Origin: an unicellular cyanobacterium SU2
Lineage (GTDB): Bacteria > Cyanobacteriota > Cyanobacteriia > Cyanobacteriales > Microcystaceae
Assembly: GCA_002110465.1 (NCBI GenBank)
Contig: NEED01000073.1
Span: 186,001 to 250,000 of the forward strand
DNA length: 64,000 nucleotides
Direction: 5' to 3'
Under the pieces are notes generated by a model. The model made no database searches and was not told where the DNA came from. It saw nothing but the letters and a program-made list of their open reading frames with translations. The translations under genes were made by a program, and so were the position numbers. Shown in pieces: positions 1 to 8,736 of the stretch; the stretch's first letter is position 1, and each line of letters starts with the position of its first letter.

Positions 1-103
1 TTTTGAATCCTTCGGGAAGTTAGAGCAACATAATCATCCCAAACGGGCGAATCGTTCTCTAGATTCATCTGATACATAAAAAGTCAAGTAGGAGATTAAT
101 TCA

Positions 104-622
104 ATGTTTGACGCATTTACCAGAGTTGTTTCTCAAGCTGATGCTCGCGGGGAATTCCTATCAGGCTCTCAGCTTGATGCTCTAAGTGCAATGGTTGCAG
201 AAAGCAACAAGCGTATGGATTCCGTAAACCGTATCACCAGCAACGCTTCCACCATTGTTGCTGACGCTGCTCGTGCCTTATTTGCTGAGCAACCCCAATT
301 AATCAACCCCGGTGGAAACGCTTACACCAGCCGTCGTATGGCTGCTTGCTTACGCGATATGGATATCATCCTACGCTATGTCACCTACGCTACCTTCACT
401 GGTGATGCAAGTATTCTTGAAGATCGTTGTTTAAACGGCCTTCGTGAAACCTATGTTGCCCTAGGTGTTCCTGGAGCTTCTGTTGCTGCTGGCGTTCAAA
501 AAATGAAAGATGCTGCTCTTTCTATCGTGATGGACCCCACAGGCATCACTCAAGGCGATTGCAACGCCCTACAATCTGAAATCGCTGGCTACTTTGATCG
601 CGCGGCTGCTGCTGTTGCCTAG
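104..622 (+). CDS. cpcB: C-phycocyanin beta subunit
   Basis: Beta subunit of C-phycocyanin, the light-harvesting biliprotein of phycobilisome rods on the cytoplasmic face of the thylakoid. The 172 residues match the family length exactly. Cys82 (in AACLRDMDI) and Cys153 (in GDCNAL) are the two phycocyanobilin attachment sites, and Asn72 (GGNAYTSRR) is the position methylated in the family. A ribosome binding site, GTAGGAGAT, lies about 10 bases before the ATG. It is the first gene of the rod operon. Its promoter is not visible because only about 100 bases of leader are in the window. Confidence 0.98.
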   Translation: MFDAFTRVVSQADARGEFLSGSQLDALSAMVAESNKRMDSVNRITSNASTIVADAARALFAEQPQLINPGGNAYTSRRMAACLRDMDIILRYVTYATFTGDASILEDRCLNGLRETYVALGVPGASVAAGVQKMKDAALSIVMDPTGITQGDCNALQSEIAGYFDRAAAAVA

Positions 623-714
623 TCAATATCTATTGACTTGGGTTAACCAACACAACACGCTTTCAAAACCGTTTCTAGGAAAACTTAGTAAAACAATCGG
701 GAGATACCAAAACA

Positions 715-1203
715 ATGAAAACCCCATTAACTGAAGCCGTTTCAACCGCTGATTCTCAAGGCCGCTTTCTAAGCAGCACCGAAATCCAAGTTGCTTTTGG
801 ACGTTTTCGCCAAGCTTCTGCCAGCATCCAAGCGGCTAAAGCTTTAACTGAGAAGCAAGGACAATTAGTTCAAGGCGCGGCTAACGCAGTTTACGCCAAG
901 TTCCCTTACACCACCCAAATGCAAGGACCTAACTATGCTGCGGATCAACGTGGTAAGGACAAGTGCGCTCGTGACATCGGTTACTACCTCCGCATGGTTA
1001 CCTACTGCTTAGTTGCTGGTGGAACCGGTCCCATGGATGAGTACCTCATCGCTGGTATCGACGAAATCAACCGTACCTTTGACTTATCTCCTAGCTGGTA
1101 TGTTGAAGCTCTCAAGTATATCAAGGCTAACCATGGATTATCTGGCGATCCTGCTGTTGAAGCCAATTCCTACATTGACTACGCTATTAATGCACTGAGC
1201 TAG
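715..1203 (+). CDS. cpcA: C-phycocyanin alpha subunit
   Basis: Alpha subunit that pairs with CpcB to form the alpha-beta monomer and then the (alpha-beta)3 trimer of rod discs. It is 162 residues, the canonical length, and Cys84 (in [10 protein letters not shown]) is the single phycocyanobilin site that the CpcE/CpcF lyase charges. It lies 92 bases after cpcB with a GGGAGA ribosome site just upstream, so the two are surely cotranscribed. Codon use is clean and highly expressed in style, like cpcB. Confidence 0.98.
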   Translation: MKTPLTEAVSTADSQGRFLSSTEIQVAFGRFRQASASIQAAKALTEKQGQLVQGAANAVYAKFPYTTQMQGPNYAADQRGKDKCARDIGYYLRMVTYCLVAGGTGPMDEYLIAGIDEINRTFDLSPSWYVEALKYIKANHGLSGDPAVEANSYIDYAINALS

Positions 1204-1227
1204 TAATTAATTCTAGAAGGTGCTAAT

Positions 1228-1289
1228 GACCTGGAAAGGCAGGGGGTTGTTAGCTAAAAAAAGTTAGCGATCATCTGTTTCTCCAGGTC
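1228..1289 (+). promoter_or_regulatory. Large stem-loop between cpcA and cpcC2
   Basis: GACCTGGA at 1228-1235 pairs perfectly with TCCAGGTC at 1282-1289, and an inner GCTAA/TTAGC stem sits around an A-rich loop. There is no T-run, so it is not a simple terminator. In other cyanobacteria a hairpin after cpcA protects the abundant cpcBA message or attenuates read-through into linker genes. That role is inferred here. Confidence 0.65.
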
Positions 1290-1330
1290 TTGCTGTATCT
1301 AAAATTAACCAGAGCTAGGAGGTTTAAGTT

Positions 1331-2152
1331 ATGACGAGTTTAATGGCCGCCCAACGTCTAGGGTTTGAACCGTTTGTCACCTCATCCCCAGTCGAATTAC
1401 GGAATAATTGGACTGAAGAAGAAGCCGAAGTCGCTATTCGGGCAGCTTATCGCCAAGTCTTAGGCAATGAGCATCTGATGTCCTGTGAACGACTCACCAG
1501 TGCTGAGTCTTTGTTGCGTAATCGCAGCATATCTGTAAAAGATTTCGTCAGAGCGATCGCCTTAAGCGATTTATACCGTAATAAATTTTTCCATAGCAAT
1601 CCACAAAACCGTTTTATTGAACTCAATTACAAACATCTGTTAGGACGAGTTCCTTACGATCAATCAGAAATCGCCTATCACAGCGATCTTTATCATCAAG
1701 AGGGTTATGAAGCTGAAATAAACTCCTATATTGACTCTCTAGAATATCAAGAAAGTTTTGGCGAGTTGATTGTTCCTTTTTATCGTGGCTTTGCCAGTCA
1801 AAGGAACCAAAAAACGGTAGGATTTAGCCGAATTTTTCAGGTTTATCGCGGCTATGCCAACAGCGATCGCGCTCAAGGGAAAGGGAACCAAGGAACATTA
1901 GCCCAAGAGGTCGCCCGAAATAATGCTTCTCCCGTCTACATTGGCACTACCGCAGAAGTCCTAGCAGGAACCAGCGGAGGCGATCGAGGACATCTTTATC
2001 GGGTTCGTGTCGTACAAGGAGCTACCCTAGGAAGGGGAACGCGAGTACGTCGCAGTCGGATGGAATATCTGGTTCCTTACGAGCAACTATCGAGCAAATT
2101 ACAACAAATTAACCGTCAGGGTGGCAAAGTGACCAATATTACCCTGGCGTAA
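1331..2152 (+). CDS. cpcC2: Phycobilisome rod linker polypeptide (CpcC2 type, 273 aa)
   Basis: Colourless linker that sits in the central hole of phycocyanin hexamers and orders them along the rod. Residues about 20-150 form the PBS-linker domain (PVELRNNW start, then [25 protein letters not shown] and YRGYANSDR). Residues about 215-270 form the CpcD-like C-terminal domain (YRVRV...[14 protein letters not shown]...[10 protein letters not shown]). The length and the order after cpcA match CpcC2 of the Synechocystis-type operon. The gene has a TAGGAGG ribosome site and lies 39 bases before cpcC1. Confidence 0.93.
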   Translation: MTSLMAAQRLGFEPFVTSSPVELRNNWTEEEAEVAIRAAYRQVLGNEHLMSCERLTSAESLLRNRSISVKDFVRAIALSDLYRNKFFHSNPQNRFIELNYKHLLGRVPYDQSEIAYHSDLYHQEGYEAEINSYIDSLEYQESFGELIVPFYRGFASQRNQKTVGFSRIFQVYRGYANSDRAQGKGNQGTLAQEVARNNASPVYIGTTAEVLAGTSGGDRGHLYRVRVVQGATLGRGTRVRRSRMEYLVPYEQLSSKLQQINRQGGKVTNITLA

Positions 2153-2191
2153 TCCCTAATTAATAGTGGTCTAAAAAAGGAGAATTTTTAA

Positions 2192-3082
2192 GTGGCAATT
2201 ACAACAGCAGCTTCCCGTCTTGGGACATCAGCTTTTAGTGATACCTCCCCCGTAGAACTTCGCCCAGACTGGGCAAAAGAAGATGCTCAAGGAGTGATCC
2301 GTGCCGTTTACCGTCAGGTATTGGGCAATGACTACATTATGCAGTCCGAGCGTCTTAAGAGTGCAGAGTCCTTGTTGTGTAATGGGTCTATTAGCGTCAG
2401 AGAATTTGTCCGCGCTGTAGCGAAATCAGACCTATACAAGAATAAGTTTTTGTACAATAACTTCCAAACACGAGTTATTGAACTCAACTATAAACACCTG
2501 TTGGGACGCGCTCCCTATGATGAGTCTGAGGTGATTTATCACCTAGATCTCTACCAAAATGAGGGATTTGAGGCTGATATTGACTCCTATATTGACTCCG
2601 TCGAATATCAAGAAAACTTCGGGGAAAATATTGTTCCCTACTATCGCGGATTTGCGACCCAAACCGGACAGAAAACCGTCGGGTTTACGCGGATGTTCCG
2701 TCTCTATCGGGGCTATGCTAACAGCGATCGCTCTCAACTCGAAGGAAATTCTACTCGCTTAGCCACTGAATTAGGTCAAAATAGTCCTTCTGCTGTGATT
2801 GGACCTTCTGGTTCTAATAACGGTTGGGCGTATCGTCCTTCTAAATCTTCCAAATCTGGTGCAACTCCCAGTAAAGCGTTAGGGGGAACGGTTGCTTTTG
2901 GTGGTAATGACAACAGAAAAGCCTATCGAGTAGAAATTTCTGCTATTCGTCAACCTGGATATCCCAGTGTTCGTCGTAGCAGTAAAGCTATCATTGTTCC
3001 TTACAAAGAACTTTCAGCTACTCTACAACGGATTGGTCGCTCTGGCGGTAAAGTAGCAAGCATTACTCCCGCTAGTCTCTAG
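2192..3082 (+). CDS. cpcC1: Phycobilisome rod linker polypeptide (CpcC1 type, 296 aa)
   Basis: Second rod linker, a paralogue of the preceding gene. It shares the [33 protein letters not shown] and [11 protein letters not shown] motifs and the C-terminal CpcD-like domain ([15 protein letters not shown]). It is longer in the Ser/Gly-rich hinge at about residues 195-230. The start is GTG, supported by AAAAGGAG 8-14 bases upstream; no ATG fits the conserved N-terminus. The longer length suggests it is the linker nearer the core, with CpcC2 more distal. That assignment rests on operon order and size. Confidence 0.92.
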   Translation: MAITTAASRLGTSAFSDTSPVELRPDWAKEDAQGVIRAVYRQVLGNDYIMQSERLKSAESLLCNGSISVREFVRAVAKSDLYKNKFLYNNFQTRVIELNYKHLLGRAPYDESEVIYHLDLYQNEGFEADIDSYIDSVEYQENFGENIVPYYRGFATQTGQKTVGFTRMFRLYRGYANSDRSQLEGNSTRLATELGQNSPSAVIGPSGSNNGWAYRPSKSSKSGATPSKALGGTVAFGGNDNRKAYRVEISAIRQPGYPSVRRSSKAIIVPYKELSATLQRIGRSGGKVASITPASL

Positions 3083-3090
3083 AAAGAAAT

Positions 3091-3130
3091 AGGGGCGCAA
3101 ATTTAACTGACTAATTAATTTGCGTCCCCT
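3091..3130 (+). promoter_or_regulatory. Stem-loop between cpcC1 and cpcD
   Basis: AGGGGCGCAAATT at 3091-3103 pairs with AATTTGCGTCCCCT at 3117-3130, with one mismatch in a 13-14 bp stem and a 13-base loop. There is no following T-run. Like the hairpin after cpcA, it probably stabilises the upstream message or damps transcription into cpcD. Confidence 0.65.
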
Positions 3131-3187
3131 AGGTTATACAGTTGTCCAGTTTCTATTATTCAATAAACGTTTAGGAAATTGCCAGTC

Positions 3188-3427
3188 ATGTTAGGTCAAT
3201 CAGCATTAGTTGGAGCCGCCAATACCCCATCAGCTAGCCGTGTCTTCGTCTATGAAGTCACTGGATTACGTCAAAATGACGAGAACGATAAAAATAATTA
3301 TCCTGTTCGTCGTAGTGGCAGCGTCTTCATTAAGGTTCCTTATGGAAGAATGAATGAAGAAATGCAACGTATTAGCCGCATGGGTGGCACCATTGTTAAT
3401 ATTAAGCCCGCAACCTCTGAGGCTTAA
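3188..3427 (+). CDS. cpcD: Phycobilisome rod-capping linker CpcD
   Basis: Small linker that caps the distal end of the phycocyanin rod and limits its length. The protein of 79 residues begins MLGQSALVGAAN, the typical CpcD N-terminus, and holds the domain core (FVYEVTGLRQ, YPVRRSGSVFIKVPYGRM, GGTIVNIKP) also seen at the ends of both CpcC proteins. I chose ATG at 3188, ten bases after AGGAA at 3173-3177. A TTG nine bases earlier would sit on the ribosome site and adds three residues unlike the family. Confidence 0.95.
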   Translation: MLGQSALVGAANTPSASRVFVYEVTGLRQNDENDKNNYPVRRSGSVFIKVPYGRMNEEMQRISRMGGTIVNIKPATSEA

Positions 3428-3594
3428 TTACTAAGGTTTTAATCGCTAAATGTCGGGGCGTTCTCAAGCCATGATGAGCCTAACAATGTAGCCTCTGTTG
3501 TGTTTTGGGTTCGTCTCGAAACGTTCCAATTCAATAGATAGATAAGCAAAATTGATATTAAGTTGGGAATAAGTCCATTAAGGCTTTTTTGAAA

Positions 3595-3620
3595 GGGCTT
3601 TAGCCCTCACGACAAACTTT
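3595..3620 (+). repeat. Dispersed GGGCTTTAGCCC-type palindromic repeat, copy 1
   Basis: A GGGCTTTAGCCC palindrome is followed by TCACGACAAACTTT. The same pattern, a GGGCT-AGCCC palindrome followed by T(C/A)CTAC-A-C-T, recurs at 39951, 59065 and 62619, always between genes. Confidence 0.6.
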
Positions 3621-3666
3621 GAGAAAGTAGATACAAACATATACCAAGAATTTTGCATCGGTACTT

Positions 3667-4479
3667 ATGTCTTCCTCTGTCGATAATCCAGCTTATACTG
3701 TAGAAAAAGCGTTAGAAAATTTGCAACAAACTGCCGATCCCAGCGCACGTTACTATGCTGCTTGGTGGATTGGTCGATTTCGGGTGACGGATACGCTAGC
3801 TGTTGAAGCTTTGTTAACGGCTTTAGAAGATGACAGCGATCGCTCTCCTGATGGTGGTTATCCTCTACGACGCAATGCCGCCAAAGCTTTAGGAAAATTA
3901 GGCGATCGCCGAGGGGTTCTGTCTTTAATTAACGCCCTCGATTGTTCGGATTATTATGTCAGAGAGTCTGTTGCCCAGGCGTTGGAAATGTTGGGGGATA
4001 AGAGAGCAATTCAACCTTTAGTTAAGTTATTAGAAGGGGGAATAGAAACTGCCCAAAAAGTTGAGGGAAAACCCCATTTAGTGCAACCTTACGAGGCAAT
4101 TATTGAAGCGTTGGGAACCTTACAGGCTAAGTCAGCAGTATCGTTAATTGAGCCGTTTTTAGAGCATTTTGTGGAAAAAGTTCAATATGCCGCAGCCAGG
4201 GCAATGTATCAGTTGACAAATGACCAAAGTCATGCTGAGAGATTGGTAAAGGCTTTGAAGGGGAAGGATCTCCAATTACGTCGTTCAGCGATGATGGATT
4301 TGGGAGCCATTGGTTATGTCGAAGGAGCCGAGGCGATCGCCCAAACGTTAGCTGAAAACAGCCTGAAATTAATTGCCCTCAAGGGCATTTTAGAAAATCA
4401 TTTACTTAACCACTCTTCTTCATCTGGTTTATCTCCAGAAAGTATCAAAATTATGGAGTTAATGGATGGACTGCTGTAA
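3667..4479 (+). CDS. cpcE: Phycocyanobilin lyase subunit CpcE (HEAT repeat)
   Basis: CpcE is one half of the CpcE/CpcF heterodimer that attaches phycocyanobilin to Cys84 of CpcA. The 270 residues are a run of HEAT/PBS-lyase repeats, recognisable as LRRNAAKALGKLGDRR, VRESVAQALEMLGDKR, VQYAAARAMYQL and LRRSAMMDLGAIGYVEGA. The gene is 239 bases downstream of cpcD on the same strand, the usual place at the end of the rod operon. The partner gene cpcF is not next to it: the following gene is on the opposite strand. cpcF must therefore lie elsewhere in the genome. Confidence 0.94.
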   Translation: MSSSVDNPAYTVEKALENLQQTADPSARYYAAWWIGRFRVTDTLAVEALLTALEDDSDRSPDGGYPLRRNAAKALGKLGDRRGVLSLINALDCSDYYVRESVAQALEMLGDKRAIQPLVKLLEGGIETAQKVEGKPHLVQPYEAIIEALGTLQAKSAVSLIEPFLEHFVEKVQYAAARAMYQLTNDQSHAERLVKALKGKDLQLRRSAMMDLGAIGYVEGAEAIAQTLAENSLKLIALKGILENHLLNHSSSSGLSPESIKIMELMDGLL

Positions 4480-4574
4480 CTGACGAATTCTCCTGAGCAG
4501 CGATCACTATCTAATATCATCTTTTCTCAATTTAAGATTGTTTTAATGCTATTTGCATTATGTCGAACTCAGGT

Positions 4575-5567
4575 CTACTTAGTTTGAAAAATATTTTGTA
4601 CCATTTTCTTCTCTAAATTCTGAGAAATTCGATCAAGTTCTGTCATTTCCCCGTCACTGAGTCGCCAACCTATAGCCGCTAGATTATCCTGCATTTGTTT
4701 AATATTTTTTGCCCCAGGAATGGGAATCGTTCCTTTAGTAATACACCAATTAATAGCAACTTGGGACATACTTTTATTTCTGGTAGAAGCGATTTCCTGC
4801 AAACAGTTTAATAAGGGTTTAATTTTCGGGAGTAATTGACGGCAAAGGAACCCCCTCAACCCTTTAGGAAATGGTTTATCTTCAGAAAATTTACCAGTCA
4901 ATAAACCCAACGCTAAAGGACTATAAGCAATTAATTGGATACCCAATTCATCACAAACATCCTTAACCCCCAATTCCGTTACGGGATAAGTCGATAACAG
5001 GGAATATTGAACCTGTAAAGTAGCAATGGGAATACCTCGTAATGCCAATTTTTCATGAACTTTCCTCAGTCGTTTCGGACCATAATTAGACAACCCGACA
5101 GCCTTGACTAAACCCTGTTCATACAAGTCTCCTAACCCATCTAATAACGCCCATTCTTGCCAAGGGGCATAATTAGCAGTAGACCAGTGCATCTGCACTA
5201 AATCAATATTCCGCCCCACCCGCCTGGCCGATGCTTTCCCCGCAGCGGCCATGGAATTCCGGGTTAATCGCCAAGGATAGGGGGCTAATTTGGTGGCAAT
5301 ACAGATATCTTCTTGGTGTGTTCCTTGATATTCCCTTAAAAACTGTCCTAAAAGCAGTTCACTACGCCCATTGAGTCTTCCGGTTCCGTAGGAATCTCCG
5401 GTATCAAACAGGGTAACACCTTGACTAACGGCGAGGTTAAAAACAGCTTGTAAGTCCTTGTCCATGCTCTCATCATAGCCCCACAACAAGCGATTTCCCC
5501 AAGCCCAAGTTCCACATCCCATGATAGGGAGGGATAAAGAAGGATTGATCTGTATTTTGGTTTCCAT
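4575..5567 (-). CDS. Aldo/keto reductase family oxidoreductase
   Basis: NADPH-dependent TIM-barrel oxidoreductase of 330 residues, a normal family length. The catalytic tetrad can be read in order: Asp in LFDTGDSYGTG, Tyr in the same motif, Lys in CIATKLAPYP and His in LVQMHWS. The coenzyme-binding end is present (AINWCITKGTIPIPGAKN). The physiological substrate cannot be told from sequence. It is convergent with cpcE and transcribed separately from it. The ATG at 5565-5567 gives METKIQINPS, which fits the family start. Confidence 0.88.
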   Translation of the reverse strand: METKIQINPSLSLPIMGCGTWAWGNRLLWGYDESMDKDLQAVFNLAVSQGVTLFDTGDSYGTGRLNGRSELLLGQFLREYQGTHQEDICIATKLAPYPWRLTRNSMAAAGKASARRVGRNIDLVQMHWSTANYAPWQEWALLDGLGDLYEQGLVKAVGLSNYGPKRLRKVHEKLALRGIPIATLQVQYSLLSTYPVTELGVKDVCDELGIQLIAYSPLALGLLTGKFSEDKPFPKGLRGFLCRQLLPKIKPLLNCLQEIASTRNKSMSQVAINWCITKGTIPIPGAKNIKQMQDNLAAIGWRLSDGEMTELDRISQNLEKKMVQNIFQTK

Positions 5568-5609
5568 TCAATCTGTCGAATTTTTTTGACTATCTTTAGT
5601 GTGACACTC

Positions 5610-5930
5610 TTACTCTGGCGTACCTGATTCAATCAGAAAATACTCCCCATTTCTCTTAAAAACAAGAACGCGATCGCCTCGCTCAATTGATGTCCCTGGA
5701 TGATGAAATCTCAATTTTGTATTATCTTCGAGTTTGACAAATAAAACACTACCATAAGGACCCGAAATTGTACCAACGATAGTTCCTGATTGATAGAGAG
5801 AATTATACTCTAAGGTTGGGTTTGCTGCTCTCTCCTCTAAGTTAGATTGACGAACAGTTTGAGCTTTGGTTATGGTCGTCACAGAAATCACAGCAACCAT
5901 ACCCATCAATAGGCTGAAAATTCTCTTCAT
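5610..5930 (-). CDS. Small secreted protein of unknown function
   Basis: 106 residues. The first about 23 form a signal peptide (MKRIF, then a hydrophobic stretch, ending TITKAQ), so the mature protein is probably periplasmic. The rest looks like a small beta-rich fold (GTIVGTISGPYGSVLFVKLED, GDRVLVFKRNGEYFLIESG). I do not recognise the family. It lies 42 bases upstream of the aldo/keto reductase on the same strand and may share its transcript. Confidence 0.72.
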   Translation of the reverse strand: MKRIFSLLMGMVAVISVTTITKAQTVRQSNLEERAANPTLEYNSLYQSGTIVGTISGPYGSVLFVKLEDNTKLRFHHPGTSIERGDRVLVFKRNGEYFLIESGTPE

Positions 5931-6110
5931 GATAATTACCTCTCAGTAGGAGAAACGCCCCTATGTTTCCCTTTCTTCTACTTTAGAAGGGTTTTTTATC
6001 TCGTACCATAAAGATAAAATTATAAACCTTGAATATAACAAAAAAAAACTAATTATCAAGAAGTTTTATCAATTATAAAGAAACTTTAACTATTAACTAT
6101 CAACTATCAA

Positions 6111-6965
6111 CTATTTAGACATCCATTGACGAGTTCCAAAATACTGACAGGCAACGGAGGCGACTTGAGCAGATTTGACTAAAGCATCCTGAAAATTATG
6201 TACTAGAATGAAGTGGCAAAAAGCCCCATGAAAAATATCCCCTGCGCCCAAGGTATCAACAGATTTTACCTTTAAAACTTCAATAGTTCCTGCTTCTTGT
6301 TCAGTCCAATATTGAAGAGGTTTTTCTCCTTTAGTAATGGCAATATAAGGAATATTTAGTTGACGTAAATAGTTGTATACATCAAGGGAATTAAGACAAT
6401 TAGGGGGATAAAAATTTTCAGAGCAAATCGCATAATTGACGTAAGCAAGAACTTTCTCTAATCCAGGTTTCCAGCTTCCTCCATCCAAAACAACGGGAAT
6501 CTTTAACCGTTGCGCTTCTTTGGCAATCATGACACTCGTAGATATTTGATGACCATCTAGTAAAATAACATCAATTCCCTGCAAAATTTCCCAAAAAAGT
6601 TTATTATTAATTTTGGCTTGAGATTTAGTAGCATTGATAGAAATAACAGCCCGTTCTCCTGTGGTTTGATTAACAATAATTGAAGAACTTGGAGGAGGAT
6701 TAGTTCGATAGGGATTCAAATCAAAAACATTTATTGAATAATCATCTAATTCAGCACAAATTAATTGACTAATGGGATGATTTCCAATCACACTTAATAA
6801 AGTTGCTTGATTACCAAAATAACCAAAAGTAATAGCTGCATTCGTCGCCGGTCCACCCGCAGCAATCGTTTCATCAATAGCGACAATTTTTTCATTGCTA
6901 TGGGGGAAGTGATCGGTAAGATAAATTAAGTCTAGGGTCGTTAAACCGACAAATAATCCATTCAT
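6111..6965 (-). CDS. PfkB family carbohydrate (ribokinase-like) kinase
   Basis: Sugar or nucleoside kinase of 284 residues. The N-terminal PfkB signature is visible as GGPATNAAITFGYFG, and the C-terminal signature as VDTLGAGDIFHGAF, in which the second Asp is the catalytic base and GAGD forms the anion hole. The substrate is not determined. The start codon is only 11 bases from the divergent rsmI start, so the two genes must have overlapping promoters or leaders. Confidence 0.88.
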   Translation of the reverse strand: MNGLFVGLTTLDLIYLTDHFPHSNEKIVAIDETIAAGGPATNAAITFGYFGNQATLLSVIGNHPISQLICAELDDYSINVFDLNPYRTNPPPSSSIIVNQTTGERAVISINATKSQAKINNKLFWEILQGIDVILLDGHQISTSVMIAKEAQRLKIPVVLDGGSWKPGLEKVLAYVNYAICSENFYPPNCLNSLDVYNYLRQLNIPYIAITKGEKPLQYWTEQEAGTIEVLKVKSVDTLGAGDIFHGAFCHFILVHNFQDALVKSAQVASVACQYFGTRQWMSK

Positions 6966-6976
6966 GAGTCGTAAAA

Positions 6977-7846
6977 ATGAGCAATGAAACCTTACAAAAA
7001 GGAACCCTTTATGTTGTCGGGACTCCTATTGGTAATTTAGAAGATATTACCTTAAGAGCGATCCGCATTCTCAAATTGGTGGATTTGATCGCCGCAGAAG
7101 ATACCCGTCACACAGGAAAACTCCTACAATACTTCCACGTTAACACTCCCCAAATAAGTTATCATCATCATAATCGATTGTCTCGTCAAAAAGAATTAAT
7201 TGAGTATCTACAGCAAGGAAAAACCATTGCGTTAGTTACCGATGCAGGAATGCCTGGGATTTCTGATCCAGGGTATGAATTAATTAAAGCTTGTATTGAT
7301 GAGAATATTCCTATTATCCCCATTCCTGGGGCAACAGCTGCCATCACTGCCCTATCGGTTTCCGGTTTACCCACAGATCGCTTTGTTTTTGAAGGGTTTT
7401 TACCGACAAAAGGCAAAACAAGGAGCGATCGCCTAACGTCTTTAAAGACGGAAACTCGTACCCTAATCTTTTATGAGTCCCCCCATCGTTTATTACCAAC
7501 TTTAACCGATTTAGAAGCCGTTTTTGGGGATAATCGTTTAATTACCGTGGCTAGGGAATTGACGAAATTGTATGAGCAATTGTGGCGAGGAACCTTAGGG
7601 GAAGCGATCGCCTATTTTCAAGATTCACGACACCTTAAAGGGGAATTTACTCTGATTGTCGCCGGATGTCAGCCAACCTCTGAATTGACATTAACCGAGG
7701 AACAATTAAAGCAAGAATTAATACAATTGTTAACCCAAGGAATGACGCGATCGCAGGCCAGTCGTCATCTGGCCCAAGTAACCTCTCTCAATCGTCGTCA
7801 AATCTATGCATTATCTTTAGAATTGACTAACTTAACCCAAGATTGA
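6977..7846 (+). CDS. rsmI: 16S rRNA (cytidine1402-2'-O)-methyltransferase
   Basis: RsmI methylates the ribose of C1402 in the decoding centre of 16S rRNA. The 289 residues contain the family N-terminus (GTLYVVGTPIGNLEDITLRA), the AEDTRHTGKLL motif, the GMPGISDPG loop, IPIPGATAA and the FYESPHRL motif. The length is standard. The start is chosen at ATG 6977, which immediately precedes the conserved N-terminus. It is divergent from the PfkB kinase. Confidence 0.95.
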   Translation: MSNETLQKGTLYVVGTPIGNLEDITLRAIRILKLVDLIAAEDTRHTGKLLQYFHVNTPQISYHHHNRLSRQKELIEYLQQGKTIALVTDAGMPGISDPGYELIKACIDENIPIIPIPGATAAITALSVSGLPTDRFVFEGFLPTKGKTRSDRLTSLKTETRTLIFYESPHRLLPTLTDLEAVFGDNRLITVARELTKLYEQLWRGTLGEAIAYFQDSRHLKGEFTLIVAGCQPTSELTLTEEQLKQELIQLLTQGMTRSQASRHLAQVTSLNRRQIYALSLELTNLTQD

Positions 7847-7925
7847 ATTATCAACCATGCGATCGCTAAAACTCGACTTTGGTTTTTCGGGAAGAGGTAA
7901 CTGGTCAAATTTAACCCTTACCTAC

Positions 7926-8222
7926 TCAAGAATTAACAAATCCTAACAACCGCTTGGTGTGAACGATTGCTGCCACCGTAACCGTTTCGTCTTGAACCCG
8001 ATAGATCACGCGATAAGTATAAGCTAATTTATCACGAATGGTTGAATTATCCCCCTCGGCAATAACTGAGCCAGCTAAGGGACATTCTTGAAGCCTATGG
8101 GTAATATCTAAGATTTGACGAACGACCGCCGCCGCGTAAGAGGGCGAGTCACGTGCTATGTATGTGGCAATTGCATCGACATCCTCAACTGCTTTGGAAG
8201 ACCAAATTACTCGATAAGCCAT
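7926..8222 (-). CDS. ParE/RelE-type toxin
   Basis: A type II toxin of the ParE/RelE superfamily, 98 residues. The motifs are MAYRVIWSSKAVEDVDAIATYIA at the start, a middle helix pair, CPLAGS, and the C-terminal strand pair YRVIYRVQDETVTVAAIVHTKR typical of ParE. The gene overlaps the upstream antitoxin gene by 16 bases, the usual arrangement for translational coupling. Whether it poisons gyrase (ParE) or cuts mRNA (RelE) is not decided by the sequence; the C-terminus favours ParE. Confidence 0.85.
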   Translation of the reverse strand: MAYRVIWSSKAVEDVDAIATYIARDSPSYAAAVVRQILDITHRLQECPLAGSVIAEGDNSTIRDKLAYTYRVIYRVQDETVTVAAIVHTKRLLGFVNS

Positions 8223-8395
8223 TTGTTTAGAAGCCCCTCGACTTCCTCCTGTTGTAAGGTGGTTTCCTGATCGGCAACGTACAATCCTTGACGTACCTTT
8301 TCAAGTACATATAGATGATACTGGATATCTTCAATTGAACAATCATCTGGTAATTGATTCAAGATCGATTGGATTCTTTCTTTAATGGTATTCAT
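8207..8395 (-). CDS. Antitoxin partner of the ParE-type toxin
   Basis: 62-residue acidic helical protein (ERIQSILNQLPDDCSIEDIQYHLYVLEKVRQGL, then EEVEGLLNKWLIE) directly upstream of, and overlapping, the ParE-type toxin. Size, order and overlap identify it as the antitoxin. The motif with two helices and a toxin-wrapping tail is common in cyanobacterial ParE partners. Autoregulation of the pair is expected from the family but no operator was identified. Confidence 0.82.
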   Translation of the reverse strand: MNTIKERIQSILNQLPDDCSIEDIQYHLYVLEKVRQGLYVADQETTLQQEEVEGLLNKWLIE

Positions 8396-8565
8396 AGTGA
8401 GATATAACTAAACGTAGATAGAATAAGAGGCTTATAGAAAAACTATATATACCTTCTATTGTAGCTATATCAGGTAATTTGGGCTATGGTGAAAGCTGGA
8501 TGCACACAACAAGTATCGTAAACATTCAACAGAAACATAGTCAGATAAAGGGTAACAATGATCGA

Positions 8566-8630
8566 AAGCCGTATGACGAGAAATTGTCACGTACGGTTTG
8601 GGGAGAGGTATGAAGAAACTATATTTTTAT
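8566..8630 (+). ncRNA. Group II intron 3' relic: domain V and probable domain VI
   Basis: Positions 8566-8599 form a 34-nt domain V: an 8-bp basal stem (AAGCCGTA with TACGGTTT, including the AGC catalytic triad), a two-base CG bulge on the 3' side, a 6-bp upper stem (TGACGA with TTGTCA) and a GAAA tetraloop. Every element is at canonical spacing. Bases 8600-8630 can fold as a weak domain VI hairpin, ending AT at the expected 3' splice-site type. No maturase gene and no recognisable 5' domains precede it, since only 170 bases separate it from the antitoxin gene, so it is a truncated intron. Confidence 0.75.
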
Positions 8631-8736
8631 GAACTATTGTGACCAAGTGATTGACCAACTTCAAGGAAGTGGTTGTGATAAGATCACAAAGCTTAGAATT
8701 GCTCAACATAATTTGGTATTTTTGCGGCTAATTTCT

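Noticed and set aside
3179-3187. TTG start for cpcD
   Set aside because: It sits one base after the AGGAA ribosome site and adds three residues foreign to CpcD.
5348-5632. 94-codon minus-strand frame overlapping the aldo/keto reductase
   Set aside because: Out-of-frame shadow of a well supported gene.
8629-8736. N-terminal extension of TrpC by 36 codons
   Set aside because: The extension starts in the intron relic and has no TrpC-like residues; ATG 8737 matches the family start and length.
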